A stretch of 64,000 bases of DNA from assembly GCF_030035675.1 (NCBI RefSeq), contig NC_084483.1:146727425-146791424 (forward strand). Reading direction: 5' to 3'. Shown in pieces: positions 22,669 through 31,927 of the stretch. Every line of letters starts with the position of its first letter. Position 1 is the stretch's first letter. Under the pieces are notes generated by a model that did no database searches, had not been told where the DNA came from, and saw only the letters and a list, made by a program, of their open reading frames with translations. Source of the DNA: Rhineura floridana (lineage: Eukaryota; Chordata; Lepidosauria; Squamata; Rhineuridae). The translations under genes were made by a program, and so were the position numbers.

Positions 22669-23685
22669 CCTATTTCATTTGAAAGCAGACAGTGCAAAAT
22701 ATATAGCAAAAATTAAGTACACAAATAGCATTTCCCTGTTGTTAGTAATATCAGCATGTTGCATCCTTCCAATGCTGAATGGAAGGTTCTCTAGTAAAAA
22801 AATATGCTTGTCGAGATACTTATTCAGGAGAATGTTCCCAGCGTTCCATCTTTCTGTAAGTGTCTATACGATTAAGGATTTTATTAGTCAAATACCTGAA
22901 AACTAAAAGATTTGGAGCAACAGCAAATAAAATAGATTTTTTCGCCCAGCCATAGGGATGCTGCAAGATAACCTGCACTTTGCAAGCAGCTCAAGGGAGT
23001 ACCAATAACCTGACATTCCTGATGTGTGTGTGTGGTCATACCTATTGGAATAGAATTATGTAATAGCAAGACTCTGTAAGGACTCCATTAGATGAGGTTG
23101 CAGTGATATAGTTTACTTTCTACCAACACGGAAAACCATTTCTCTCAATTCTGTTCTAAACAATCTGTTCTAAACAATCCCTCAGCATTTACCACTTCGT
23201 TCCTTCCTTACCTATCACAGGGATCGATAGCTGTGTAACATACTGCATATAGAGAGTTTTCCAGCATCAAAAATATTGGTCATTAAAATACATATTTAAA
23301 GATAAAATATACCTATAAAATGTACTTTAAATAGTATACAATCAAAATAAATCCTTCCAGCCCTGAGGATTGGGTGCAATTGAGATATCTGCTATATTGT
23401 GCTGTTTCTCACCCTTAGTAAATCCACCACATCCAAGGGCCCTGGCAGACCTTAGACATACCTTGTGCCCGGAAACTGTATGGCCTAGAAGTAGAGCAAC
23501 AGCCTCCAATTCTATAATGCAGCTGAGAGAACCACAATCACTCATTAACCACAAAGCTTTAGATCTTGAGCGCTTTGTTCCAGGCCAAAAGTTATATGAC
23601 TCCTCCAGCTAGTCACAGACAGAACCAGTGGTTGTTGTTTGGACTGGGGCTGTATGGAGTCTTTGCCTCCTGTGCTATAGTAGCG
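22669..23685. other. No recognised feature
   Basis: Unassigned. Includes an 11-base repeated phrase ttctaaacaatc at 23150-23178. Confidence 0.4.
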
Positions 23686-23687
23686 GC

Positions 23688-23928
23688 AGACATCATTGAG
23701 GACAAGGCTATCGGTGGCTACTAGCCATGAAGGCTGTGCTCTGCCACCATAGACAGATGCACTATGCTTCTGATAACCAGTTGCCAGTAGCCACAAGAGG
23801 GGAGAGTGTTCTTGCACTCAGGTCCTGCTTGTGGGCTTCCCATGGGCATCTGGTTGGCCACTGTGAGAAGCAGAAGCTGGACTAGATTGGCCACTGGCCT
23901 GATCCAGTAGACGCTTCTTATGTTCTGT
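23688..23928 (+). mobile_element. CR1 3' UTR fragment, intermediate age
   Basis: Contains gaggacaaggctatcggtgg, ctactagccatgaaggctgt, tgttcttgcactcaggtcct, catctggttggccactgtga and ggcctgatccagtag, ending cttcttatgttctg. It begins at the last few codons of ORF2 (EDKAIGGY-like). Confidence 0.88.
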
Positions 23929-24034
23929 AGATCAAGCCCTCAATATTAATTGTTTGGCAAATAGGAGCTCAGCGTCAGAACACTCAAGAGACATCATGGA
24001 TAGTCATAATCAAATGAAAAAAACCATGTTATTA

Positions 24035-24048
24035 CTGTTCCACCTCCC
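24035..24048 (+). repeat. Left target-site duplication of the I-like LINE
   Basis: ctgttccacctccc is repeated exactly at 35587-35600, 11.5 kb away. It brackets the entire composite insertion and fixes its ends. Confidence 0.9.
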
Positions 24049-24057
24049 GAGGAGAGC

Positions 24058-24072
24058 AACCAAGATGGCGAC
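24058..24072 (+). promoter_or_regulatory. YY1-like motif at the 5' end of the I-like LINE
   Basis: aaccaagatggcgacc contains the YY1 core aagatggcg about 13 bases from the element's first base. Human L1 carries a comparable site at its 5' end that positions transcription initiation. Function here is inference. Confidence 0.5.
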
Positions 24073-24417
24073 CTGAGTGGACGTGTGTTTGTTTGGTGCT
24101 CGGTATTTTATCTTGGTCCAGATAAAACAGAAATAACCTTAGTGGCAACTAATTATAGTTTTCTAATTCTAACAGCTTATGGAAACAGCCAAGAAACTGC
24201 TGGGAACTAATTATCACGCAGAAAGCTGTTATTGTTTTTTAAAAACAAACCGGGAGGCTCAGACTACATAAGCGGCAAAGTCTGATAAAGCTAAGACTCT
24301 TGGCAGCAATCAATCCTTTTAGAAGATAGTCCTTTTAAACCAGTGGAAATAGTACTAGTTTTCACCATAAAAAGCGTCTGGGAAATATTGAAGCATAAGA
24401 TTTCTTGGAATGCAGAA

Positions 24418-24489
24418 CTTGATGAATCTTGATGGCTTGATGAATCTTGATGGCTTGATGAATCTTGATGGCTTGATGAATCTTGATGA
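24418..24489 (+). repeat. 18-bp minisatellite, 4 units
   Basis: Unit cttgatgaatcttgatgg occurs four times head to tail; the fourth differs in its last base. It lies at or just outside the probable 5' boundary of the nested CR1. Each unit is itself an imperfect double of cttgatgaa/tcttgatgg. Confidence 0.9.
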
Positions 24490-25037
24490 ATCCTGCTCCA
24501 CGAGCTAGAGGGAGCCCCAGCTGACAAAGCGTCAAGGCCCCAGCTGACAAAGCGTCAAGGCGAGTTAAGCAGCAGAGCGAAAAGAGGGTAAGTAGCTCCC
24601 ATTTATTCCATTATTTAATTGAAGTAAAACAGCTCAGAGCAATAAGTAATAAGGGCAGCCCAAGGTCACCCTGAGCTAGGAGCCAAATCCTGAAAGAACC
24701 TATATCTTAGGAGACAGATCCTAGGAGAAGGAAGCCCATAGAAAGCTAGTGTTCAACACCACCCTAGCAGGAAAGCTTCAGGGGACACTGTAAACAAGGC
24801 TAAATTCCAGTCGGAGAGAAGGGGGAAAAGGAAACTCCACCGACACATACAGGGAGAGTCAGCTCAGTCCTTGCTAAAAAGGGCAGCTTCAGCCTTCCTG
24901 AAACACAACCACAAGCTCTGTTTCCCTAGGTTAAAGAAAGGTCAGGCTGTTCTAGGTGGGAAAACAACAAACACAAAAGACTTGCCTGGAAGGCGCAGCC
25001 CCTTGATTAGATTAAAAGCAACCAAAAGCTTAAACAG

Positions 25038-25200
25038 CCCCGCCCCTCGCTCAGGAAGGAAGGAAGCCTGAGAGAATACTAAAGAGTTAAGCCCCAGCTG
25101 ATAGCCATCAGCCTCAAGTAACACATCATTGGCTGGCAGCAGTAGCTGGGAGGAACCAGCCACACATATAAAGTTAGAGCACCCTAGCGAGGGAGCCTGC
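25038..25200 (+). promoter_or_regulatory. Promoter-like cluster in the CR1 5' region
   Basis: Within ~130 bases lie a GC box (ccccgcccct, about 25040), an inverted-CCAAT-type cattggct (25127-25134) and a TATA-like catataaag (25165-25173). Twenty to thirty bases further on, cctgctccacgagctagagg begins, a phrase that also marks the probable element start at 24489. The arrangement would fit an internal Pol II promoter duplicated within the 5' UTR. This is inferred from motifs only. Confidence 0.35.
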
Positions 25201-25240
25201 TCCACGAGCTAGAGGGAACCCCAGCTGACAAAGCGTCAAG

Positions 25241-25427
25241 GCGAGTTCGGCAGCAGGGCGAGTTCGGCAGCAGGGCGAGTTCGGCAGCAGGGCGAGTTCG
25301 GCAGCAGGGCGAGTTCGGCAGCAGGGCGAGTTCGGCAGCAGGGCGAGTTCGGCAGCAGGGCGAGTTCGGCAGCAGGGCGAGTTCGGCAGCAGGGCGAGTT
25401 CGGCAGCAGGGCGAGTTCGGCAGCAGG
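25241..25427 (+). repeat. 17-bp tandem repeat, 11 perfect units, in the CR1 5' UTR
   Basis: Unit gcgagttcggcagcagg repeats exactly 11 times (187 bases) with no mismatch, followed by the partial gcgaggaggccag. Each unit has two CpG sites, making the array a small CpG-dense island. A single decayed unit (gcgagttaagcagcaga) occurs at 24564. The 17-base period leaves all frames open on the minus strand, so ORFs there are artefacts. Confidence 0.97.
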
Positions 25428-25599
25428 GCGAGGAGGCCAGGGCAAGGAGGCCAGGGCCCCCCACTCTGCCCGTCTGTTCCCTGACCTCAACTAAACCGCA
25501 GTCTCCAACCCATTGACGTAATAAACCTTAAACAAAACTATGCAGGTAAGAAGCCAGTAAGGGTGTGGGGGCTTTCCAGTGTTTTGCACCGCCTGCAGC

Positions 25600-26442
25600 A
25601 TGTACGACTATCTGCCTGTTGGACAGCAGTCGTGGGTGTGCTCTCGGTGCAATGAGCTCCTGGCTCTCCGGGAATGACTTCATTTCCTTGAGGCCAAGGT
25701 GGCGGACCTGGAAAAGCTGAGAGAGGCAGAGAGGTGTGTGGAGGAGGCCTTCAGGGACGTTATAGCTGTGTCCCACTCCAACGATGATAGCTCTCCTGCT
25801 ATCATGGACAACGATGGTCTCGGGGAAGGAGAGCATCCAGCTGAGGAAGAGGGAAACAATCCCTTAGAAGGGACCCATTCCTTGGGGGATGAGCAGCTAT
25901 CCTCTCGTGCCGAGGATATATCTCCAGGGGGTGGAGGGATCCTTGTAGTGGGTGATTCGATCATTAGGAACATAGACAGTGGGGTGTGTGACGGGCGTGT
26001 AGACCGCAAGGTGTTTTGCCTGCCTGGTGCGAAGGTTGCGGATATCGCCCATCATTTAGATAGTTTGGTAGACAGTGCTGGGAAGGAGTCAGTGGTCGTG
26101 GTGCACGTTGGCACCAACGACATGGGGAAATGCAGCCGTGAGGTCCTGGAAGCAAAATTTAGGTTGCTAGGTAGGATGCTGAAAGCCAGGACCTCCAAGG
26201 TGGCTTTCTCTGAAATGCTACCGGTTCCACGCGCAGGACCAGCCAGACAGGCCCAGCTTCGCAGTCTCAATGCGTGGATGAGACGATGGTGTCGGGTGGA
26301 AGGGTTCGGATTTGTTAGGCACTGGGGAACATTTTGGGACAAGCCGGCCCTGTACAAAAGGGACGGGCTCCACTTGAACCAGAATGGAACCAGACTGCTG
26401 GCGCTTAAAATTAAAAAGGTGGCAGAGCAGCTTTTAAACTGA
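25600..26442 (+). CDS. CR1 ORF1: zinc-finger-like N-terminus plus SGNH esterase domain, one nonsense codon
   Basis: From ATG 25600 the frame begins MYDYLPVGQQSWVCSRCNEL. An upstream in-frame CTAC gives a possible CxxC...CxxC finger, but TGA at 25675-25677 interrupts it before LHFLEAKVADLEKLREAE (coiled-coil-like). The remaining ~250 codons carry an SGNH-hydrolase fold: block I VVGDSIIRN, block III VHVGTNDMG, and block V DGLHLNQNGT with the catalytic Asp-His pair. CR1 ORF1 proteins with this esterase are known; they bind nucleic acid and are needed for retrotransposition. All catalytic blocks are intact. The frame from 25699 onward starts with GTG, so it is not a true start. Confidence 0.85.
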
Positions 26443-26561
26443 CTGAGGGGGGAAACCCGACAGGAGCTGAGAAAGGTCCGGTTCAGAATAAACCTCCCCC
26501 CTGGGATAAAAACCAAAGAAATGATGAAATTTTAAAAGGGGTAGGCCTAGAAGTAGGCATT

Positions 26562-29450
26562 GTGAGAGCAGGGGCACAGGATATAAATTCAGAAGAGCAA
26601 AATTACCACAGGCCTAACCACAAGTGCCAAAGACACTTGACGAGAGACACTGCTTACAAGTGCCTGTACGCTAATGCTAGGAGCCTCCGAACCAAGATGG
26701 GAGAACTGGAGTGCTTGGTCTTAGAGAAGAGCATTGATATAGTGAGCATAACCGAGACCTGGTGGAATGGAGAAAACCAGTGGGATACGGTTATCCCTGG
26801 ATATAAACTATATCGGAAGGACAGGGAAGGACGTATTGGTGGCGGAGTCGCTCTATACGTGAAAGAAGGCATTGAATCCAGCAAGCTCTAAACCCCAAAA
26901 GAGGCAGACTCCTCCACAGAATCGTTGTGGGTGGTGATACTGTGCCCCAGGAGGGACTTAATACTGGGAACGATCTATCGTCCCCCTGATCAAAATGCTC
27001 AGGGAGACCTTGAGATGAGATATGAAATTGAGGAAGCATCCAAACTAGGAAATGTGGTAGTAATGGGTGACTTCAACTACCCGGACATAGACTGGCTGCA
27101 TATGTGTTCCAGTCATGACAAAGAAGCAAAGTTTCTAGATATTCTAAATGACTATTCCCTAGATCAGTTGGTCATGGAACCGACCAGAGGGACGGCAACC
27201 CTGGACTTAATCCTCAGTGGGGACCGGGACCTGGTGCGAGATGTAAGTGTTGTTGAACCGATTGGGAGCAGTGACCACAGTGCTATTAAATTAAACATAC
27301 ATGTAACTGGCCAATTGCCAAGAAAATCCAACACGGTCACATTTGACTTCAAAAGAGGAAACTTCACAAAAATGAGGGGATTGGTAAAAAGAAAGCTGAA
27401 AAACAAAGTCCAGAGGGTCACATCACTCGAAAATGCTTGGAAGTTGTTTAAAAACACTATATTAGAAGCTCAACTGGAGTGCATACCGCAGATCAGAAAA
27501 GGTACCGCCAGGGCCAAGAAGATGCCAGCATGGTTAACGAGCAAAGTCAAGGAAGCTCTTAGAGGCAAAAAGTCTTCCTTCAGAAAATGGAAGTCTTGTC
27601 CGAATGAAGAAAATAAAAAAGAACACAAACTCTGGCAAAAGAAATGCAAGAAGACAATAAGGGATGCTAAAAAAGAATTTGAGGAGCACATCGCTAAGAA
27701 CATAAAAACCAACAACAAAAAATTCTATAAATACATTCAAAGCAGGAGACCATCTAGCGAGACAATTGGACCCTTGGATGATAAGGGAGTCAAAGGTGTC
27801 CTAAAGAACGATAAGGAGATTGCAGAGAAGCTAAATGAATTCTTTGCATCTGTCTTCACAGTGGAAGATATAGGGCAGATCCCTGAACCTGAACTAACAT
27901 TTGCAGGAAGGGATTCTGAGGAACTAAGACAAATAGTGGTAACGAGAGAGGAAGTTCTAAGCTTAATGGACAATATAAAAACTGACAAATCACCGGGCCC
28001 GGATGGCATCCACCCGAGAGTTCTCAAAGAACTCAAAGGTGAAATTGCTGATCTGCTAACTAAAATATGTAACTTGTCCCTCGGGTCCTCCTCCGTGCCT
28101 GAGGACTGGAAAGTGGCAAATGTAACGCCAATCTTCAAAAAGGGATCCAGAGGGGATCCCGGAAATTACAGGCCAGTTAGCTTAACTTCTGTCCCTGGAA
28201 AACTGGTAGAAAGTATTATTAAAACTAGATTAACTAAGCACATAGAAGAACAAGCCTTGCTGAAGCAGAGCCAGCATGGCTTCTGCAAGGGAAAGTCCTG
28301 TCTCAGTAACCTATTAGAATTCTTTGAGAGTGTCAACAAGCATATAGATAGAGGTGATCCAGTGGACATAGTGTACTTAGACTTTCAAAAAGCGTTTGAC
28401 AAGGTACCTCACCAAAGGCTTCTGAGGAAGATTAGCAGTCATGGAATAAGAGGAGAGGTCCTCTTGTGGATAAGGAATTGGTTAAGAAGCAGAAAGCAGA
28501 GAGTAGGAATAAACGGACACTTCTCCCAATGGAGGGCTGTAGAAAGTGGAGTCCCTCAAGGATCGGTATTGGGACCTGTACTTTTCAACTTGTTCATTAA
28601 TGACCTAGAATTAGGAGTGAGCAGTGAAGTGGCCAAGTTTGCTGATGACACTAAATTGTTCAGGGTTGTTAAAACAAAAAGGGATGGCGAAGAGCTCCAA
28701 AAAGACCTCTCCAAACTGAGTGAATGGGCGGAAAAATGGCAAATGCAATTCAATATAAACAAGTGTAAAATTATGCATATTGGAGCAAAAAATCTGAATT
28801 TCACATATACGCTCATGGGGTCTGAACTGGCGGTGACCGACCAGGAGAGAGAACTCGGGGTTGTAGTGGACAGCACGATGAAAATGTCGACCCAGTGTGC
28901 GGCAGCTGTGAAAAAGGCAAATTCCATGCTAGCAATAATTAGGAAAGGTATTGAAAATAAAACAGTCAATATCATAATGTCGTTGTATAAATCTATGGTG
29001 CGGCCGCATTTGGAATACTGTGTACAGTTTTGGTCGCCTCATCTCAAAAAGGATATTATAGAGTTGGAAAAGGTTCAGAAGAGGGCAACCAGAATGATCA
29101 AGGGGATGGAGCGACTCCCTTACGAGGAAAGGTTACAGCATTTGGGGCTTTTTAGTTTAGAGAAAAGGCGGGTCAGAGGAGACATGATAGAAGTGTATAA
29201 AATTATGCATGGCATTGAGAAAGTGGATAGAGAAAAGTTCTCCCTCTCTCATAATACTAGAACTCGTGGACATTCAAAGAAGCTGAATGTTGGAAGATTC
29301 AGGACAGACAAAAGGAAGTACTTCTTTACTCAGCGCATAGTTAAACTATGGAATTTGCTCCCACAAGATGCAGTAATGGCCACCAGCTTGGATGGCTTTA
29401 AAAGAAGATTAGACAAATTCATGGAGGACAGGGCTATCAATGGCTACTAG
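26562..29450 (+). CDS. CR1 ORF2: AP endonuclease and reverse transcriptase, one nonsense codon
   Basis: 962 codons in one frame from ATG 26562, interrupted once by TAA at 26889-26891 (after IESSKL). Endonuclease motifs are YANARSL, SITETWWN, VMGDFNYPDIDW and SSDHSAI. Reverse transcriptase motifs are DKSPGPDGIHP, NYRPVSLTSVPGKLVE, YLDFQKAFDKVPH, SGVPQGSVLGPVLFN and FADDTKLF (28638 onward). The C-terminal CR1 region is LEYCVQFWSPHLKKDI ... EKRRVRGDMIEVYKI. The downstream 841-codon block (from about 26925) is fully open. It would nick target DNA and reverse-transcribe CR1 RNA from its 3' end. With only this stop, the insertion is recent; the stop probably arose by a C-to-T change at a glutamine codon. 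Confidence 0.92.
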
Positions 29451-29662
29451 CCATGATGGCTGTGCTCTGCCACCCTAGTCAGAGGCAGCATGCTTCTGAA
29501 AACCAGTTGCCGGAAGCCTCAGGAGGGGAGAGTGTTCTTGCACTCGGGTCCTGCTTGCGGGCTTCCCCCAGGCACCTGGTTGGCCACTGTGAGAACAGGA
29601 TGCTGGACTAGATGGGCCACTGGCCTGATCCAGCAGGCTCTTCTTATGTTCTTATGTTCTTT
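29451..29662 (+). other. CR1 3' UTR and terminal 8-bp repeats
   Basis: Reference copy of the CR1 3' UTR in this window (ccatgatggctgtgctctgc ... gatccagcaggctcttctta). It ends in two and a half copies of ttatgttc, the 3' motif recognised by CR1 reverse transcriptase. Confidence 0.9.
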
Positions 29663-29860
29663 TCCTTAAAGGAAACAACGCCAATTATTACATAGCTGTT
29701 GACGGAACTCTTCTAACAGCTTTAACAGCTTGTGCCTCTAAGTAAGTACCAATTACCTTGCTTGATTATAAAGTATACGTCCCCAGTCAATTTAAGAATA
29801 TCTCTGAGAATTTATTTTCCAGTGTCTTTATAAGAGCAATTCTACAGGCTGTAATACAAT

Positions 29861-31927
29861 ATGGTCTTAACGAGGAAGGCTTATAAGACTTTGGGTATTA
29901 CTCCCTCTGAGGAGCTTGTGTCATCTACCAAAAATGTTAAAAAAGCAAAGCAAAAACAGTCAAAAATAACCCAATTTTATGCCACAAAAGAGAAAGAAAA
30001 GCAGGGGGCTGAATTAAATTCTAATCTGGTACCTGGCCTAAATATAAATGACTGGTCCATAAGTAAAGCTTGTGTGTGGATACCCAAAGACGCCGAGATG
30101 TCAGCATTAAACTTGGCGCAGGAACTAATAACAGCTGACGTTCCAAATAATTCCCCTCTGATGGATGCGATGTCGCAGAGAGCAAACTTGACGGAGGAAA
30201 ATTCATATGGCTCTATGCCTCCGTTGGAATCCTCTCACAATGATGACTCAGTTGAGCTGTCAAACTTAAACGAATTACAGGATGAGTTTCACGATGAAGT
30301 CTCGACGGTAGTTAATTTCCTCGAGAGGTTGTCATTCAATCTTATCCCACCTAGGGATAGTTGTCACCAGGAAAGCACTTCGGGTGCCACCCCTCTTTCT
30401 ATCATGCCCAAGCTGAACAAACTGGGTACCTCACTGACTCCTCCTCAGCAAGCAACATGGAACTCAGCGGTAACGCAATCTTTATCACAGATTTCTAATT
30501 TTGTAGCTGAATCCATTTCGCTACTTACCATTCTGATAGACTGCATAATGAAAAAGGATTCCCAAAATGAAAGGATTAAAGAAAAGGCTCACATAGCTGT
30601 AAAAGTTTCTCAAGCATCTCAAACAACCTCTACGGTCTGTAGGCTGAGTCCCAGAAGGGAGCAAAAGGAAAGACAACACACTGCACGGCATAGCAAGAAA
30701 TCATATAATATAAAAAATCATAGACTTAAACATAATTCCCATATGAACTTTGGAAAACTTTTTAGACTAATTGACTCACCGTGTCAGCCGGCAAAAAAAA
30801 AGAAGCGACGTATTAGAAAGAGAAAGCATAAGAAAACCATAGCTCAGGAGGATTTAAATCAACTAACTCCGGAAAACAACCCTCCAACTCCCAAAGAAAC
30901 CTCGCAACCAGCAGATTTAGCAGTGGACAATGAAAATCAAATCTCCACTCATCCTTCTCCAGTTAACTCACATAAAATACCTGAATGTCTGGAAGTTTCT
31001 ATGCAAGCAAAGAACCCATCATATCAAATAATGAATTTAGTGTTAAATAAATACAAATTGGTCTTCACAAATTATCCAAAACCCAAAGGAGTATTAACCC
31101 AGCATGAACGGAGATTCCACTTCAGGAATCTTGTTGAAGGAATAGCTCCGGGGTTGTTCCATTTTAGTGAAGTTATCTCTATTGATTACTTATTCTATAA
31201 TTACGTAAACGCAAGAGCTATAATTACGTTTCAAGATACCATCATTCCAAATTCTCTCTTTGAGGAAAGAATAAGATTTTTCGACCATGGAATAGAGATT
31301 ACAAGATTCTTCGAAAACCAAGCCCCCCCGTACAAGCTGCTGTCAGTGGTAACTTCCCACCCCAGCTGTTATATTTACCCAAAGAGGCATAACGAAACTG
31401 ACCATAGCCCAGCTGACGACTTACCATCTGTGGACCATGTAGACTTCATGGCAACAACTGCTCGCCATCATCGAGAATTAACTGATGTAAATTTAATACC
31501 TAAAATTAAATCCATAAAGTACTCCAATTTTTCTCCTGAAGAGCTGCTGCTTCTTGACTCATATAGTGATCTGGATCCAAAAGCTCAAGATGAGATACTT
31601 AACAGACTCAATCACCTAATCTTGACTCTGGAAGAAAAAAATCTTACGGCCAAGAAACATCCCCGGCCAAACGCCCCAATCGACCTGAATTCTCAAACGT
31701 GTGGCGAGACCTCTGAGCAAATTGGACTTATTGTGCTTGAACAGGAACGTAGGGCTTCGTTATCTCTGAACCTAACGTCTCATTCTCTGTTAAACGACTT
31801 CTGCCAGTCTACAAATAATTCAAATATTGTCAACAAACTACCATCTCGACGGGAATTGCCTTTAAAATCTGCCCAAATCCCGGAGACAACATCGAAATCC
31901 AATAGATCTATGCTACCGGTCAACTGA
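29861..31927 (+). CDS. I-like LINE ORF1 protein, 688 aa
   Basis: Open from ATG 29861 to TGA 31925-31927. The N-terminus is basic (MVLTRKAYKTLG, KNVKKAKQKQSK). A strong nuclear-localisation-type stretch, KKKKRRIRKRKHKK, lies at residues ~311-324. A folded-looking segment (GVLTQHERRFHFRNLVEGIA to DHGIEITRFFE, residues ~407-485) is followed by acidic and proline-rich linkers. I do not recognise a zinc knuckle or a clear RRM, so its RNA-binding mode is unknown. In I-group elements ORF1 is a nucleic-acid-binding chaperone of the RNP. It is in the same frame as the start of ORF2 and separated from it only by the UGA, followed by CUG CUA. Confidence 0.8.
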   Translation: MVLTRKAYKTLGITPSEELVSSTKNVKKAKQKQSKITQFYATKEKEKQGAELNSNLVPGLNINDWSISKACVWIPKDAEMSALNLAQELITADVPNNSPLMDAMSQRANLTEENSYGSMPPLESSHNDDSVELSNLNELQDEFHDEVSTVVNFLERLSFNLIPPRDSCHQESTSGATPLSIMPKLNKLGTSLTPPQQATWNSAVTQSLSQISNFVAESISLLTILIDCIMKKDSQNERIKEKAHIAVKVSQASQTTSTVCRLSPRREQKERQHTARHSKKSYNIKNHRLKHNSHMNFGKLFRLIDSPCQPAKKKKRRIRKRKHKKTIAQEDLNQLTPENNPPTPKETSQPADLAVDNENQISTHPSPVNSHKIPECLEVSMQAKNPSYQIMNLVLNKYKLVFTNYPKPKGVLTQHERRFHFRNLVEGIAPGLFHFSEVISIDYLFYNYVNARAIITFQDTIIPNSLFEERIRFFDHGIEITRFFENQAPPYKLLSVVTSHPSCYIYPKRHNETDHSPADDLPSVDHVDFMATTARHHRELTDVNLIPKIKSIKYSNFSPEELLLLDSYSDLDPKAQDEILNRLNHLILTLEEKNLTAKKHPRPNAPIDLNSQTCGETSEQIGLIVLEQERRASLSLNLTSHSLLNDFCQSTNNSNIVNKLPSRRELPLKSAQIPETTSKSNRSMLPVN

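Larger units (their letters stand above)
24490..29662 (+). mobile_element. Nearly full-length CR1 LINE nested in the I-like LINE
   Basis: A ~5.2-kb CR1 with a 5' UTR, ORF1 (25600-26442), ORF2 (26562-29450) and a 3' UTR ending in the CR1 8-bp repeats cttatgttcttatgttctt. CR1 has no poly(A) and normally leaves little or no target duplication, so the left boundary is uncertain; I place it near 24490 where gctccacgagctagaggg begins. The coding regions carry only two nonsense codons. Fragments of the same or related subfamilies recur at 2.1, 10.3, 22.4, 23.7, 36, 41.6 and 45.4 kb. Confidence 0.9.

Noticed and set aside
25241-25427. CRISPR-like regular short repeats
   Set aside because: Units are head to tail with no spacers, in a eukaryotic LINE 5' UTR; this is a minisatellite.
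25174-25490. Two overlapping minus-strand open frames made of a repeating Pro-Ala-Ala-Glu-Leu/Leu-Leu-Pro-Asn pattern
   Set aside because: They are created by the 17-bp tandem repeat, whose period is not a multiple of three and contains no stop in any phase. No start, homology or codon bias supports a protein.
25699-26442. CR1 ORF1 starting at 25699
   Set aside because: The codon there is GTG and the frame continues upstream past a TGA to a better ATG at 25600; the short frame is a consequence of the nonsense codon.
26654-28975. Minus-strand open frames across the CR1 ORF2
   Set aside because: Antisense shadows; the plus frame carries all endonuclease and reverse transcriptase motifs.
31925-31927. 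Selenocysteine reading of the UGA between ORF1 and ORF2
   Set aside because: No SECIS-like element or selenoprotein context; stop read-through or a simple nonsense mutation is more economical.
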